Below, in pieces: positions 39,000-52,256 of a stretch of 64,000 bases of DNA; position 1 is the first letter of the stretch; the number at the start of each line of letters is the position of its first letter. This DNA is from Certhia americana (taxonomy: Eukaryota > Chordata > Aves > Passeriformes > Certhiidae). The stretch spans positions 12,823,969-12,887,968 of the forward strand of contig CM031870.1 of assembly GCA_018697195.1 (NCBI GenBank). The letters are read 5' to 3'. The notes beneath the pieces were generated by a model that saw only the letters and a list, made by a program, of their open reading frames with translations, was not told the DNA's origin and ran no database searches. A program made the translations under genes and the position numbers.

Positions 39000-41990
39000 T
39001 GTTTGTTTGTGTGTTTGGTTTTGGTCATTGCTCGTTGTTACCTTTATTCTGTACAGAAGGACGAGTTAAGTTTCATCTCAAAAAAGCTCAAGATGCCCGG
39101 TAGGGATTAGCAGCGAGGACTTGAATTGCAAGGAAATGAGGTCCCCAGCAGTTAGTAAGGTGAAGAAAAAGCATTCTTTCTGACGTGTTTTTGATGTATT
39201 AGGATTGCACGTGCTGTCAGAGTTTGTCTGTGGAGAAATTGACTCTGTATTTATGGTCGTATTAGCTCTTGCCTGCACTCTTTTTTCAAGGTTGTTTTTT
39301 TTTTTCCTGCTTCTCACACTTATCCAGAAAACCATACATTATTAACTTACTTCTAGTTCCTAATAGGATAGACTAGACAGGAAAGGCATAGAGACATCAT
39401 TCATTCTGAGAACTCACTGAAGGACCTGCCTTAAAATGTCTGTTTAAGAGGTTATGGAACAAAAAGACAGGAATAACAGGCAGAAATAAGTTTCCAAACT
39501 GGCAGAAACAGGCAGGAATAAACTGCCAAACCAGATGCAGCCCCCAAGGACAGTGTTGCTAGTGATGGTTTCAGCAGCAAATGTGTCACTAATTTTCAAA
39601 GAGGATTCTAGGGGAAATCCATGGACTGCAGACCTGGAAGTTTGACCACCAACAAGTGAATTAATAGAAAATGTAGCACAGTAGGATTATTGGACCAGCT
39701 GCATAAGTATCTAGGGGGGAAAATCATTGTGGCTTAAAAGTCATGCCTTAAAAAATGCTGGAATTTTCTGCAGGTCTAGATAAGCATGTTGAGGTCTGGC
39801 TCACAGTCTGTACTCAGATTTCAGGAAGGTTTTAAACAGGAGCCCTTTACCTGAGCAGCCCTGAACATAATAAGGGAGTTCCCCGGTCATAAATGCACAG
39901 TTGATGCAAAGATAGGAAAGAGGATGTGAATAAATGGGCAGCTCTCCTGGTGCCTGGAGGTCACCATTGGGGTTCTGCAGGGTGCTTGTAGATGACATGG
40001 AAAATCAGTGTTTCCAGCAGGCTTTGCCTTATTTAAGGTGGTAAAAAAGAGGGGACTGAGGGTGATGAAGTGCAGGTGTAAACGGACTCATATGGGTGGG
40101 GAGCAGTGCAAATTCTCCACACAAAATGAGTGAGGGTTTAGAGCAGTAATAAGTAGTTCCATGATGTTTCCTTCCTTGGTAAAGTCTCCCTTTGGCTAAC
40201 GTCACAGAGGTTCAGGGAAGACTGTGCCTGGGTCAGAAGGTTCCAGTCCAGAGACGTGGAGGATCTGTGGAGGAGCACTGGATGTTTATTCTGTTCTTCC
40301 CCAGGCTCCTGCTCTTGACCTGGGCTGGAGAGCAGGATACAGGGAGAGGTATCCTTTGGTCTGACCCAGCACTGACCTAGCATGTATTCCTGCTTAAGAT
40401 CTGTGTAACTGGGAATTGCCGTGAGGAATTGTCTCTCCAGAAGTGACAGTGTTTTATGTACTGTTCTTCATTATTCTGTCAGAAGAACTGATGTGCTTCA
40501 GGAAGGTTTTGCCGGTATCTGGACCTGGGAGCCAAAAGTACATGCAAATTGCTGGTGGGATTTTTTTTTTCTTCTTTTCTTTTGCCTTCTTTTCATGAAA
40601 ACTCATTAAATACGTAAGGAAATGCTGGCAAATGCAGTCTTGTTCGAAGGATTAAAGAATCCTCTGGAGACTCTGTTGTGCCTTGACTACAGGTTGTATC
40701 TGCTGGGTCTTACACAGATTTGCAGTGTCTCTCCAATTCTGGCTTGCAGGTTCCTGAACCACTTGCCTGAGATTAGCCCAGCAGTCCTGAACACTCCAGC
40801 CACTTGTGCTGACTGATTCAGCTCTTGATCTTCTTTTTCTGACTTCCATACCTTTTTTTTTTTTTTAATATATGTTTCCCAGATGTGCTTAACAACTTGT
40901 AGTTAATTTGGTTACAACAGGATTAGTAAAAAGTGATTTAAACCCACGGCTCGTTATTTGAGGTGCAGAAGTAGAATTTGTTTGTTATACAAGCAAGAAA
41001 ATCTAGATAGAAATGAAGAGCTGAAGAATTTGTATGTGGACTTACAGAAGAGGTTGAGCATCTTGCTTCCCTTATACATAGGGCTTGCATTTGTGGTATG
41101 TGTTACCTTCTAAAGTGTGTTTTTTCTTGGGCAAAAAGAGATTTGTATTTACAAGTAACACCCCTTGCAGAAAGTGTAGATAGGCTTTGAGGCATAGAGC
41201 TTGGTGTTTCAGATCTTGCTATGAACAAGCAGGGAGACAGAGCATAGAATGTGGGGGTTTTTCCTGGGTTTCTAAGCTGCTGTTGCAGCCCCTCACTCTG
41301 CACTCCTGTTTCTGTATGTGACCCATTTCCCCTGGCCAGAAGGCAATTTCCTGTTGCTGTTTCTATTGAAGATGCTGAGATATGTCAGGATCAGCCCATA
41401 GCAATGAAGTTACAAGTGCCCTGAGGCTGCTGCTATAACATGTCAATAAGAGCACTTGCAGCTCTTAGGAATGATTTAATTGGAAGTGCAGTAGGTGCCA
41501 GGCAGCTCAGATCCTGTTTCTGATGTCACATTCCATAAGAGCACAAATTACCAAATGAGTTAATGCTCCCCTCGAGTCAGCCATGTTTGCAGCGTGTCTT
41601 TATGTGTGGCTGATGAGCTGGAAGTTCCAGTTAATGCAGTCAGAGAAGTCTGGATGTATTGTCTTCAGTGGGAAGCCTTGACTGAGTGTTTCAGAGGAGC
41701 AGTCTGAAATAGTGAAGTGTTCCTCTGGCCCTTCCTTCCTGCAGCACTTTCTCCAAGACAGGACTCATTTGCCAAGGCCACCAGACATTTTTGTATGAGG
41801 CAGGCTGGTGAGTTCTGACAAAATTTTTAAGAATTCCCACCAGCTAAAAGCCGCAGTTCAGAGCAGAGTACCTGGCATGGAACTGGTGGTTCTGTGGTAA
41901 GTCTCTGACACCATGAAATTATTGCAATAAAGAATTAGGTGTCCAGAAAAAAACCCATCCTACCTCTCTGCTAGTCATGCCAATGTGATT
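39000..41990. other. MPG: MPG intron 1, left part
   Basis: Between the CpG island and the antisense pseudogene-like tract there is ordinary non-coding sequence with T runs near 39293 and 40560 and 40850. No exon was recognised. Confidence 0.6.
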
Positions 41991-41993
41991 TGA

Positions 41994-43345
41994 TTTTTTT
42001 TTTCCTGCCTCTTTTTATATGTTTGTGTCTGGATTCTTCGGAAGTGAAACATAACACTGTTGGGGAATTGGCGCTGGTGATTCAGATTGTAGAAATGCTG
42101 AATTTGTTTCACTGTATTGAATAGAAACTGTTGCTTGTAGAACTTCATTGTGAGAATCATCAGACCAAGATAAAGACTGGTTTTGATGTTGAAAGTTTGT
42201 AGTAATTTTGAAATGCTCATGATCTGGTGGAAAAAGAGTGTTAACAGCCAATTATTTACGTATGTTCTTGCTTGCAGGTTCAGCTGTGTATAGGATTCTT
42301 TCTCCATTTCTAAATCTGTATGAAGTCAAACCTTACATCTACATGTGGTTCAATTTAGAACTGGTGTCTTTGCATTCTCTTGTAAAAGTCCTTTTTTTGA
42401 GGCTGACCCTTTCCAAATTTAGTGCTAATGAGGGCATTTTCAAAGTCTTGTTTCAGCTTTCTGTGTATTTAGTACAGGAAAAGTGCATTCCTCAGTGAAT
42501 AACAAAGGCTAAAGAGCATCTCCAGCACTGCCCATCTGGGGATGGGCTTTTTCTGAACCAACAGAAAACTGCAAATAATTCTGGAATTTGATTTAACAGT
42601 GCACTCTAGGTATCACATTTCCATCGGATCTCCAGAACCTCTTGTTTCAAAGCACTTTAACAAGTGAATAAATGCTTGTACCTGTTCAGCAGGTGTAAGG
42701 ACTGCAGCACTGAAAATGAAACACCAGCTTTTTGGAGCTCACATAGGAAAGTGGTGACAAACCAGAAGAACAATTGCATGTGATGTAGTTGTCTCAGGTT
42801 CATGCTGTTGGCTGGAACAGTAGGTTGAATCTTTCTGGTAAGTTGAATCATTTTGGGGAGATTCTAATACAAACATTTCTACAGCATGATAAACAAGTTT
42901 GTGACTGTGAATAGGGCATCTCTGAATTTCCTTTGGAGGTTCAGATTCCGATCCAGTTATATTATCTTTGAAAATTATTGATATACAACTTTTGTGGGAT
43001 TTCTGAGGCAGCACAATTTTTGAAGTGCTTGTTTTCTGTTTTTTTCTGTCTGCTTAAAAGATTGTGTTAGCTTTAGGTAAAAAGTACATACTACTGGTTC
43101 ATCTTTGCTTTCACTTCCTGAATTTTCTAACTGAACAGCAAACTTATTTTCAATGCCTAGTGAAGCAGAGTTGCTTTTATCTGCAGTCCTTAAAAGATGA
43201 ATACTCAAGCTGCTGTTTTCTGTTTGCTCATCAGTAGAGCCCAATATTTGACCAGCCTGGTGCAAACAGAGCTAAATCTGTCACCTGCTGCTGCAGTTTA
43301 CATAGTTGTCCATGTAGTTGTAGCTTTCAGATTCGTTGTTGTGGA
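41994..43345 (-). pseudogene. Antisense decayed protein-like tract in MPG intron 1 (possible retrocopy)
   Basis: I do not recognise the parent gene. On the - strand three successive frames carry text with protein-like, Ser/Asn/Gln-rich composition. The first, about 43345 to 43040, includes NESESYNYMDNYVN and LGIENKFAVQLENSGSESKD and has two stops near its start. The frame then shifts at a seven-base A run (43039-43045) and continues as KTSTSKIVLPQKSHK down to a stop at 42739. A third frame from 42851 to 42015 has many stops but includes LNLERVSLKKRTFTRECKD and SLSWSDDSHNEVLQ. A run of ten A follows the last stop (41994-42003), as in a poly(A) tail. No introns are apparent. A dead processed copy fits best; chance composition is the alternative. 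Confidence 0.4.
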
Positions 43346-43435
43346 GAGATGTGTAAAAACAGAAGTTTGTAGAAATTAGTTGCTTTTAAATAAGCTTTAT
43401 AATCCTAATTATACTTATATCCATTTTCTAGAAGT

Positions 43436-43657
43436 ATGCCAAGAAAAAGAAAGCTGTTGGCTCAATTAAGTGCTCTTCAAAACAACACCAGCTTCCCTCA
43501 GATCGATGCCGTGGAGCAGCTGAACACTATACCTGGAGCAGATCCTTCTCCAAAAAGCAGCAAATATTTTGTGATAGAGAAAAATAAACCTCCTCAGCTA
43601 CAAGAAGATTTTTTTAACCAGCCCTGTGTTAGTCTGGCCAAGTCCTTTCTGGGACAG
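43436..43657 (+). CDS. MPG: MPG coding exon 1 (start codon)
   Basis: The exon follows the acceptor TTTTCTAG (first exon base 43432) and ends at CAG before GTAAGA. It encodes 74 codons, phase 0 at its end. It contains a basic KRK cluster that may act as a nuclear signal, and ends in the conserved FFNQPCVSLAKSFLGQ that begins the glycosylase fold. Confidence 0.93.
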
Positions 43658-46600
43658 GTAAGACATGAGCACTGGAGCATATGCTAGTTAATAACTTAGT
43701 GTAAAAGGATGAAATTCTTTTTTTGCCATTTGACTCTCAGGCTTGGCTATTTTAGGAATACAGCTCTCATTCCTTCTCTTGCTAAGTGCAGTGGAATTCA
43801 AAGACCAGTAGCCAAATCTATTCTAGATGAAGTCAGAGGAGTAATTTTTCAGGTTTAGTCTGTCACATTTTTAATTGGGCTTTTTCTGGTGGAGTTTTTC
43901 TCCCTTTTTTTCTGTTTACGAAAATGTGCGTAGCTGCTTGTGGTTTGAAGGCTGTTTCAGGCCCATTATATTCCTTTCAGCAATTGCTTTACTTGTTTTT
44001 ATTTCTTGCTTAGCCCAGTGGAAAGCAATGCTCTGCAGTCAGCAACATCTTCTTTGCCTCCATTTTACTGTCTTGTTATGCTAAGGGTTGCACAGTCCCA
44101 CGGTTAAGCTCTCTTCACTCCAAATATTGCTATTCCTATCTTTTGTTTCTGAGTTTTCAAGTCATTACCTGTTCATGCAAGGACTTCTCCCTTAACCCAT
44201 TGCATAAACTTTTAGGAGTCTTTGGACCTTGCTGAAAGCCTTTGGAAATCAAGAGTGGTGGAGATTCACTCTGCTTAGTGAGTCCTTCAGAAAACTCTCT
44301 GGCTGTTTCCAGAGGAGGGAGTTTTCTCTATAAAAGTTCCAGTCTGGGGCCTTCTAAACTCAAGTGCAGAATGTGTGTTCAGTTCCACTGCTGTGTCTTA
44401 TCTTCTCTGAGCCTTTTTTTATACCTTTATTGTCTGCAGGGTGAGCATACTCTCTGGGTTCTCATGGCTTTAGATAACTTCAGGAATTTGTTCCACAAAC
44501 TGTTGGTTTTGGCCTGTTTTGCTGCATCCAGCCTTTTTTTTATTTTCTAAGGATATCTTGCTTGTAAGTGACGCCTTTGCTCTGTTTTTCAGCCTTGCTG
44601 GGTTTCTTTCTGGTCTGCCTTCACCTCTTTGTGATATTCCACATGTGCTATCTTTGCAGACATCCTGCTAGAGACTTGCCTTTCAGGCCTTAACCTTTGG
44701 CTGCCTCTAAAGTTCTTCCCAACAAGCTCCCTCACTTTACATAGTTTCCTTTTTTTCCTGGTAGGCAGGACTCTGGTAGGTTATTTTTGGACTTTAATGC
44801 TTGTGAAAAGACACTGAACTTTATCCTTCGTGGTCACGATACTAAGTTGTTTCTCAGGAATAAGCCTTTGGAAAAGACTTTGTGTTTTCTCTGAGAACTG
44901 AGTCTTTTCTCGTGAGGCTCTTGATTCCTCACTCTGCACAACATTTGATGGTGTCTAAGAAAATATTGCACACATCCTGGTCTATCTGAGGATGCCTGAA
45001 GTCTCCCATTGCTGATACATTTTTGTTGTCTTAATGGCTCCATCACCCTCATGCATTCAGTTACTCCAGGCAGATGATTTTTGAGTCCTAGTTCTGTATT
45101 TTTCCTATTTAGTATTCCAAACTACATGATATCTATTTTGATTTTACATTTTCTTTAAAGTACAACCACCAGTCTCCCATGACTCAGCCTATTCTCTTAT
45201 AAAGGTAATTTAGTGTTTCCTTTATTACCTTCATTGTACCAAATTTTGGAGGCATCTGGTATATTAATCTTGTTTACCTTCATGATACCTGAGTTCTTGG
45301 GAACAAAAACCATACATGCAGTAAATGGCCTTTCAGAGTTAACTGCCATAACTTCAAAATACATCCTCAGTGAGAAAAATAACCTTTATGAAATGGCTTA
45401 CTGTGAGGTGTTGGGAATTATCATGATTTTTTAAACTTTTTTATTCAACAGAATATTTGGTGTGTCTGAAGACAGGGAGATGCCTGGATATTTTTAAACT
45501 CATAACCTAACCATTGCATTTCATCATACTGAGGGAGAAATGTGTCCATGGGTCTGTTTTCAGGGTGTTTCCAGGCACTTACTGAACACCAGTGTGCTTT
45601 TTTTTCATAAAAAAATAATGAACAGGTTATTTTCAACAATTTGACAAGTGCTGTAGTGAAACTGTGATATATCAGAGCTGCAGCTTTGGAAACCAACTCC
45701 TGGAGCATCCACTATGGATCAGATCAATATCTGCATTAGCAAGCCAGCACAAACATCTGTTAGGAATTAAGCTTTGTTTTCTGAAGGTCATTTTTGAATG
45801 GCTGCATAATTAAAGTGTTGTAATTAAACTGATAGCCCAAACGAGACCCTGCTGCAGTATTTCATACACATTAAATAAAGCACAAAGTTTAGAAATCAGG
45901 TCAAACCACAAATTCCTTTCTACAAAGTTTAGTGGTTGTTTTATTTTTAAAGAGAATCTTTTGACTGTCATGTTTTGTTTCCCCTGCATCTGTTTTGTTT
46001 TATTTAAGGAGGTACCAGCAGCAAGAACACACTGTAATAATAAAGATCTGTTGTTGTCTGCCTGAAGCCAATTCCCAGCTCTCCCACACTGCCCTTCTCT
46101 GCAGTGCAGAAAATACTGACATAGCATTGATGCTCTCTCTAGAGCTGATTATCTTTGTTATTTGTGACTGGGACTTGTTTGAAACATCTCTGGGGAGAGA
46201 AACTGTCTAATCATAGCAGTTATTTAATTGTGCCACTGTCATATTTCTTCTGATCTAAAGATTATACATTCATGATGCTTCAAGGTTGATACCAGCAGTG
46301 ATTTTTGCCTTAAACCTGATGGATTGGAGTGGAGAATACAGAAAATAACCACAAAAGCAACTCCGTGGGCTTTAGTATTTGTGGGATCATAAATTGATTC
46401 TTTTCAATACTGCTTCATCTAGACACTCCAGGCATTTTAGGGGGTGAGTGACATGTAGAAACTCATTGTACTGGGCTGTGGCCTGAGCAGTGGAAGCTGA
46501 AAAAGTTGGTGTTAGTTTACAGACTGCTAACTGAAGAGAATGTAGTACCATCAGGTCTTTTCCAGCTTCTCTGTTTCCACAGCTCTTGCTGTGGTTATTT

Positions 46601-49600
46601 TGTACTGAGGGCTGGTTACTGATGCACTCTGACCTCTCTTTCAGATTTTAGTTCGCAAACTTCCTGATGGCAGAGAGCTCTGGGGCAGGATTGTTGAAAC
46701 AGAAGCTTATCTGGGTGGGGAAGATGAAGCTTCCCACTCGAAAGGTGGGAAGCAAACACAACGAAACGCAGCAATGTTCATGAAACCAGGAACTCTGTAC
46801 GTGTATCAGATCTACGGGATTTATTTCTGCATGAATGTTTCCAGCCAAGGTAAGCTAAGGCTGAAAGAGATGGAATGCCAGCAGGATGGGGCTGACATTT
46901 CAAGCCACTGTAGTGCTGCAAGGCACTTGTGAGCTCTCTGGGGGCTCTCTGATGTCAGTGACTTGCTGTCATCATCATCTCTTAGGACCTGGGCTTTGCC
47001 ACTGTGACCAGGGTGTACCCGTGGTCAGCCCATCTCCAGCTGCCCAGTTTTTCCTAGCTGGGAGCTGTGGGAGCTGTTCAGGCACACAAAGATTGAAAAA
47101 TGAGGGAGAATCTGGACAGGATGGAGCTTTCAGTTTTGATGAGCTGGGCTGCTGCCTCAAAGTCATGTGAGACCTTGTTCCTCAAAAGTGGTGATGTAGA
47201 GAAAAATTCAGAGTCATTAATGACAGCCTAAATCTTGGTGTGTGTTTTGCCATAGCAGGAAACTCCTCTGTGTCCTACCTTTATCTTCAGAGGTTGAACA
47301 AAATGTTGGGGAAAACAAAAAGACTGAGATGTCCTAATCTTAAGCAAGGAGTCACTAGGAGCATTTTAGCTGTCTAGCTGTATCTAAAAGCCAAAAAACC
47401 TCACCCAAATCAAAATACCAAGACTGATACAGAATTTTCAATCTTATATTATTCTCAAGAAAAAAATAATCAAGCTCAAATTAAATTATTCTGGAGTTTA
47501 CTGAAACTGTCCTTCCACATTTCAAGACTCTTAACAAGCATTACTGAAAACTTCCTTTTCCTTTCCTGTAAGAATGACAGTATTTGCCTTGCAATGGAGC
47601 TGTTGTTTAATTAGAGACCTTGAAATGTCAGCAATTGTTTCTTAGGTAACTACTCACTCTGTTAGAAAAAATCTCAAACCCAATTTACTTTCTTTTTCAC
47701 TGTTTCAGTGATTAAGGTTAAAAAGCTTGTGTATTCCTAAGTGGAAAGCAAATTTAACTGTGACCATTAATCCTCAAGTTCTGGCTTTTGGCCGGAAGCC
47801 AAGTGGAAAAAACAGTGCCAGGTTATAGTGTGGGGGAAGAGCCTGACTTTCCAAGTGAGGGTCTAGAGTTTGGTGGATGAACACATGTGAACTTCATTAC
47901 ATTGGCTCTGCCAAATCTGTTCAGATAATAAAAGCTCATGGTTTGTTTGTCAGGATGGGATTCTTGGTGTTTGAAATATTAAAAATAATACTTTTTATTA
48001 AAAAAAAAAAGTTTAGCCTTTGAATTCTAGAAAGATTTCTTTGAAATACACACTTTGGAAATTTTTTCCTTATATACCTTTGTTTAGTTTCATAGCAAAG
48101 CAGTTAAAGAGCTCCCTGTAGTGATGGAATTCATTGGAATTTTTGTTACAGACTTCCTCCCCATCATCCTGTCACACATGAGTGACACCAGGCAGAGCTG
48201 TCACTGCCAGCTTTGTCAGAGCACTGCAGTCAGTAGCATGGCTGTGCACGTTGTGCATCACTGATGCAGCTACACAAACAAGAGCTGCTCCTTCGGTGTA
48301 TTTGCCCACATGCAGGAGTGTTGAAAGAAAGAATGTGGGGAGGAATCACACCTGAGATATTTTTCTTCAGTTAAAGGGAGGAGTTGTTAATTGTGCTGTT
48401 TAGTCTTGAGAAAGGATTGAGGGAGTCATCTTCATGGTGGCACCTGGGTAGAAGGCAAAAGCATTTCATTGTCTGGGTATGGGATAGATCTTTGAAACTT
48501 TGTTTTCACTCTGGCTGTGAAAAAACACAAGGAAACCCTGGGAAAAAAAACAAAAACAAAACAAAAAAAACCCTATCTCTTGTGGTATAGCTTGGTCCTT
48601 CTTCATAGCACAGACCACACTCTGAAGGCAAACAGCTCCAAGAGACAAGTGTATCCTCTGAAGCAGTGGAGCTCTGACTCTTTAGGGATCACTCATTGTG
48701 ATAAAAAAGCTCCAGGTTAAATAAACCTTCTCTGTTTATTGGTTTATATTGAGATTCAGGCTCCAGGATCACTCAGGGATGGGAAGAGTGTGTCACCCAC
48801 AGCCCTGTGTTCATAAAACCATGAGATGAGGGGAGGCTCCAGTATTCTTTGTTAGTAAGGAAGGGGAAATCTTTGTGCACATCACTGAGATAAAGCTACA
48901 TCATGGAGAATTTTACTGTGAGAGGTCCTGCAATCACTGAGTGAAATATTGCAAATGCCTGAAACTGCAGCAGGCATCATTTGGACATTTGGAGAAATCA
49001 TGGGTGGTAGAGGAGAAGAGCTGATAGAAAAAACAGTATAGCCAGTCTTTTAGTGTGCATGAATCCTCCAATGCATCCTGAGCAGCACAATAATCTCAGT
49101 ACTGAGAGCTTTCCCTAGAGTTAAGAGAGGCGTGGGGCTTCCCTTGCCTCAGGAAGAGGATAAATGCCACTCATGCTTCTCTTTGACTTAGCTGTGATGT
49201 GTTTCTCTGGAATTTGCCAAAGTCTGTATTTTGCTGCCAGATCTGCAAGAATAGCTTGTAAAATCAAGAGCCTAGTGATGCTCAGCCCAGGGTCACACTG
49301 CAGGGACTTCTCCCTAAATTTCAGCTCCTAGACTAGGATTTTGAAGTAAGTATTGAGGAGCACTGAGTCAGGTGGGTGAATGGAGGAGAAAATTCTCTTC
49401 TCTCCAGTGGTCAAGAGCTGTTTCAGGGAAGGAGCAGGAAGTTGTGCCGTGGGGGTGTAGGACTCTGCTGCCATGTTATGATTTCTAACTGCTCAGAGAG
49501 AGAATTGGCCTCTGCAGTGTTGTCAGATCCCAGCTTTTAGCCCTGAATGCTGCTCATTTTATGGAGTGACTCTTAGCAGAGGAGATTAATACTCAGCATC

Positions 49601-52114
49601 CCCATCTGGCCCTGCTGCATCTGCACGTTGGACAGATGCTGAACCCAGGTGACCCTTGAGAGCGAGCTGCTGCAGGCTGGGAGAAGGAGGAAGCTAGGCT
49701 GAAGCACTCTGGAGTTGAGTCAAAAGGTTTCAGTTACTCTTTGGGAATTAAAATTAAATTTCTAATGTGGAAGTTTGCTCAGGAGTACTCAGAGTTGTGA
49801 GAGGAAGAAGGCAGTAGCTCATCATGGTATCCCTCCACTCTTGTCCTGCCTGCTGCCTCCACCTCCTCCCAAACTGCTTTCTGGCAGAGTAGGGAGTGAG
49901 TTGCACACAGATAGAAAGAACCTGGAAACTTCCAGCTGGAAATGCAGAAAGAGCAGCCAGAGACAGAAATTCACAGTGCCCCCTGGCTGGGCTATGTGCT
50001 GCTCTGGGACCACCTGCAGTTTTCCAAGTGCTCGTCTCTCTTCATGCAAACTCCCAAGGACTCGGTTCAATTCAAGGGTGACCACAGTTTCCACTTGCAT
50101 TTGAGATGGATGAAAGCAAGTAGTGTAATTAGTGATTGCTCAGAATCCCACAGTTGTTCCTGGCAAGGGAGGCAGCAACATGATGGGAAGGATGTTTCTT
50201 TGTGCATTGATAAAAAGCAGAATTAGGACATGGAACATGTTCTTAAAAATCTAAAATGACCTTTGAGCTCTAAATCACTCTTAGGCCAGAGAAGCGGCTT
50301 TTGGCTGCCAGATTAGCATCAGTCCCCCTCCTTGGAGAAGGGAGTGCCTGGGAACAGATTGCTGACAGCTGTTGGAATTCGGGCTCTTGACTTCACCGAG
50401 CTGTAGTGGGGGCAGCAGGGGCTCCAAGATGGTTCAGGGCAGCAGGCACACCTCAGAGAGGCAGGATGCAGGACCTCACTGGGAGCCCAGGGGGATAATT
50501 TAGTGTGGGATTTGTACAAAATATGAGAGGGATTCTATTTTGGGAAATCACGGGTCCTTAGGGATCTGCCAGTGCCTACAAAAAAAGCCTTTGCCAGGCA
50601 TGAGCATGGCTCCAGATGTTTGAGGCTGGAGAGGGAGAGGGGATTCTTGGGGAGCGGCACCGCACAGATGCTGACAGAGGAAAGCACAGGGTGAGCTGTG
50701 TGGGGCTGCACACAGGCCTTGTGCCAGTGCTCTCCTCACCCACTCAGGGGCAGGAGAAGACCTCCCTGCTGGCCAGTGAAAAATACCAAGGAAACGTTTC
50801 TGTCCCACTTAGGCTGGAGATCCTTGTCTGACAGGGAATGTCTGCTCTGAGATGCATCTTTGCTATGCTATCACCTGGCTGCAACCTCCCTCCCTGGGAG
50901 GGCAGGAGACCTAAGGCTTCTGACAGGGTGGCAAATCATATTTGAGAAAAGAATTTGTCAGTTTTGTTCAGTTTTGGTCATAGGTCCTCTGCTAAGTGCT
51001 GCTCCCAGGGCTGTGCATCCCACAGCCAGACTGGGCAGCCCTGTCCTGCCCCAGGCCCCTGCCTTCGAGAGCTTCCCTCGTGCTTGTGTCCAGATCACAC
51101 TCTGTTGGAGCTATGCAGTGACCCAAGGCCATGCTCATCCCACCTGTTACACCTGCAGAGGGAGTTTGGATTGGTACCAGCCCAGGCTCCCTCAGCATGT
51201 CTGCTCCCAGTGCCTGCAGCTCTTTCCCAGGTTTCTCTTTGTCCAGCCTCACTCTGCAAGCTGCCTCTTTCTGCTGGCAGCATCTACACTCATTCCTCCT
51301 TGCCTTTGTTAGCTGGAATTCTTGCAATCAGAGGTTATTAGAAATCCACTGGGTTTGGGAGAAGCTTTAGAAACCTCTGCCAAAACTGAACCAGATGTAT
51401 GTTTATTCTGAATATTGTGCTGACACAAGAAAAAGCTCTTGCCTTCTGGCAAGCCTTGGAGCAGCATCCAGACTTAGTAACATCAGGTGGAGCTGGGAAG
51501 AGCAAGTCAGCACTGCAGAATGAAGGGCACAGAGCTACAGGACACTGGAGATTTGGAGGAGGGAAGGGAGTGCCCTTGGAGCACATTGGTTGAGTGCATT
51601 CCCTCTTCCATCAGGCTGAGTCACAGGCTGAGAGCTGAAGTGTTGCTGGCAGTGGGCTGAAAGGTGAGGCATTCCCAAAACACAACCCCATACTAACACC
51701 CAGCTCTTGTTCTGCACAGGAGAAGGAGCTGCAGTGCTGCTGCGTTCCTTGGAACCTCTGCAGGGCTTGGATGCCATGAGGGAGCTGCGTAGGGCCTCCA
51801 GGAAAGCACCCACCAGGCTGCTCAAGGACTGGCAGCTCTGCAACGGGCCCTCCAAGCTCTGCCAGGCGTTTGGCATTGACAAGGCTTTTGACCAAAGGGA
51901 CCTGACTCAGGATGCTGACATCTGGATGGTGCCTGGACAGGACCCACCAGGGGAGCAGGATGTGGTGGCCACCACCAGGATTGGCATTGGCAACAGGGGA
52001 GAGTGGACACAGAAACCACTCAGGTTTTATTTACGAGGAAATAGATTTGTGAGTGTTGTAGACAAGAAAATAGAGAGAGAGATGGCAGCAAGGGGACACT
52101 CTCCTGGCAGCTGA
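43436..52114 (+). CDS. MPG: MPG, alkyladenine (N-methylpurine) DNA glycosylase; join 43436-43657, 46645-46849, 51720-52114
   Basis: The enzyme removes alkylated purines (3-methyladenine, 7-methylguanine, hypoxanthine, ethenoadenine) from DNA in the nucleus and starts base excision repair. The three exons join in frame to 273 residues, against 298 in human. Seen here: the basic start MPRKRK, then FLGQ-ILVRKLP, and the catalytic block RIVETEAYLG. From the human enzyme, the general base Glu125 corresponds to Glu94, the intercalating Tyr127 to Tyr96, and His136 and Tyr159 to His105 and Tyr128; Asn169 is Asn138 in YFCMNVSSQG. Arg182 in LLRSLEPL is also kept. The C-terminus has GPSKLCQAF, FDQRDLTQD, and KPLRFYLRGNRFVSVVDKK. 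The N-terminal 50 residues are poorly conserved, as in the family. All splice sites are GT-AG. The ATG lies 4 nt after the acceptor with A at -3. The downstream neighbour NPRL3 is convergent. Confidence 0.97.
43658..46644 (+). other. MPG: MPG intron between coding exons 1 and 2
   Basis: GT at 43658 and AG at 46643-46644 bound the intron. The open frames inside it show no family resemblance, and I recognised no CR1 copy. Confidence 0.9.
46645..46849 (+). CDS. MPG: MPG coding exon 2 (catalytic exon)
   Basis: It follows the acceptor CTCTCTTTCAG and ends before GTAAGC, leaving phase 1. It holds the catalytic ETEAY, the EDEASHS block, and MFMKPGTLYVYQIYG. The exon contains the general base and the base-flipping tyrosine, so it is the functional core. 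It matches the human exon closely. Confidence 0.97.
46850..51719 (+). other. MPG: MPG intron between coding exons 2 and 3
   Basis: GT at 46850 and AG at 51718-51719 bound a 4.9-kb intron. It contains an A-rich tract near 48541 and otherwise nothing I recognise. Confidence 0.9.
48541..48571. repeat. A-rich low-complexity tract in MPG intron
   Basis: AAAAC-type steps between two A runs. It lies in the intron between the second and last MPG coding exons and has no recognised element attached. Confidence 0.75.
51720..52114 (+). CDS. MPG: MPG last coding exon (stop at 52112-52114)
   Basis: It follows the acceptor TTGTTCTGCACAG and opens by completing the Gly codon split over the intron (SSQ-G-EGAAVLLRSLEPL). 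It ends with AARGHSPGS and TGA. The human counterpart ends a few residues differently, which is usual for this tail. Confidence 0.96.
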
Positions 52115-52215
52115 CAAGTCTTGCAAGTGTCCCAGGGACCAGGACTTGAACTGTGCTCTGTACAACGGCCTCAGGCTGCATCATGGCAGCTAGAGGGGCT
52201 TGGGGACTTTTTAAC

Positions 52216-52221
52216 AATAAA
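52216..52221 (+). terminator. MPG: MPG poly(A) signal AATAAA
   Basis: A canonical AATAAA lies 102 bp after the MPG stop codon, followed by a GT-containing stretch. Cleavage is expected about 10 to 30 bp downstream, giving a very short 3' untranslated region. Confidence 0.8.
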
Positions 52222-52256
52222 TGTACTTTGTCACAATGAATAGGGCAAGGTGAAGC

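Noticed and set aside
38353..39028. 163 to 195-codon - strand frames with PFPAIPG-type repeats
   Set aside because: They are products of the 10-bp minisatellite, which cycles through all frames and mostly lacks stops. The proline-rich repeat is a shadow of the DNA repeat.
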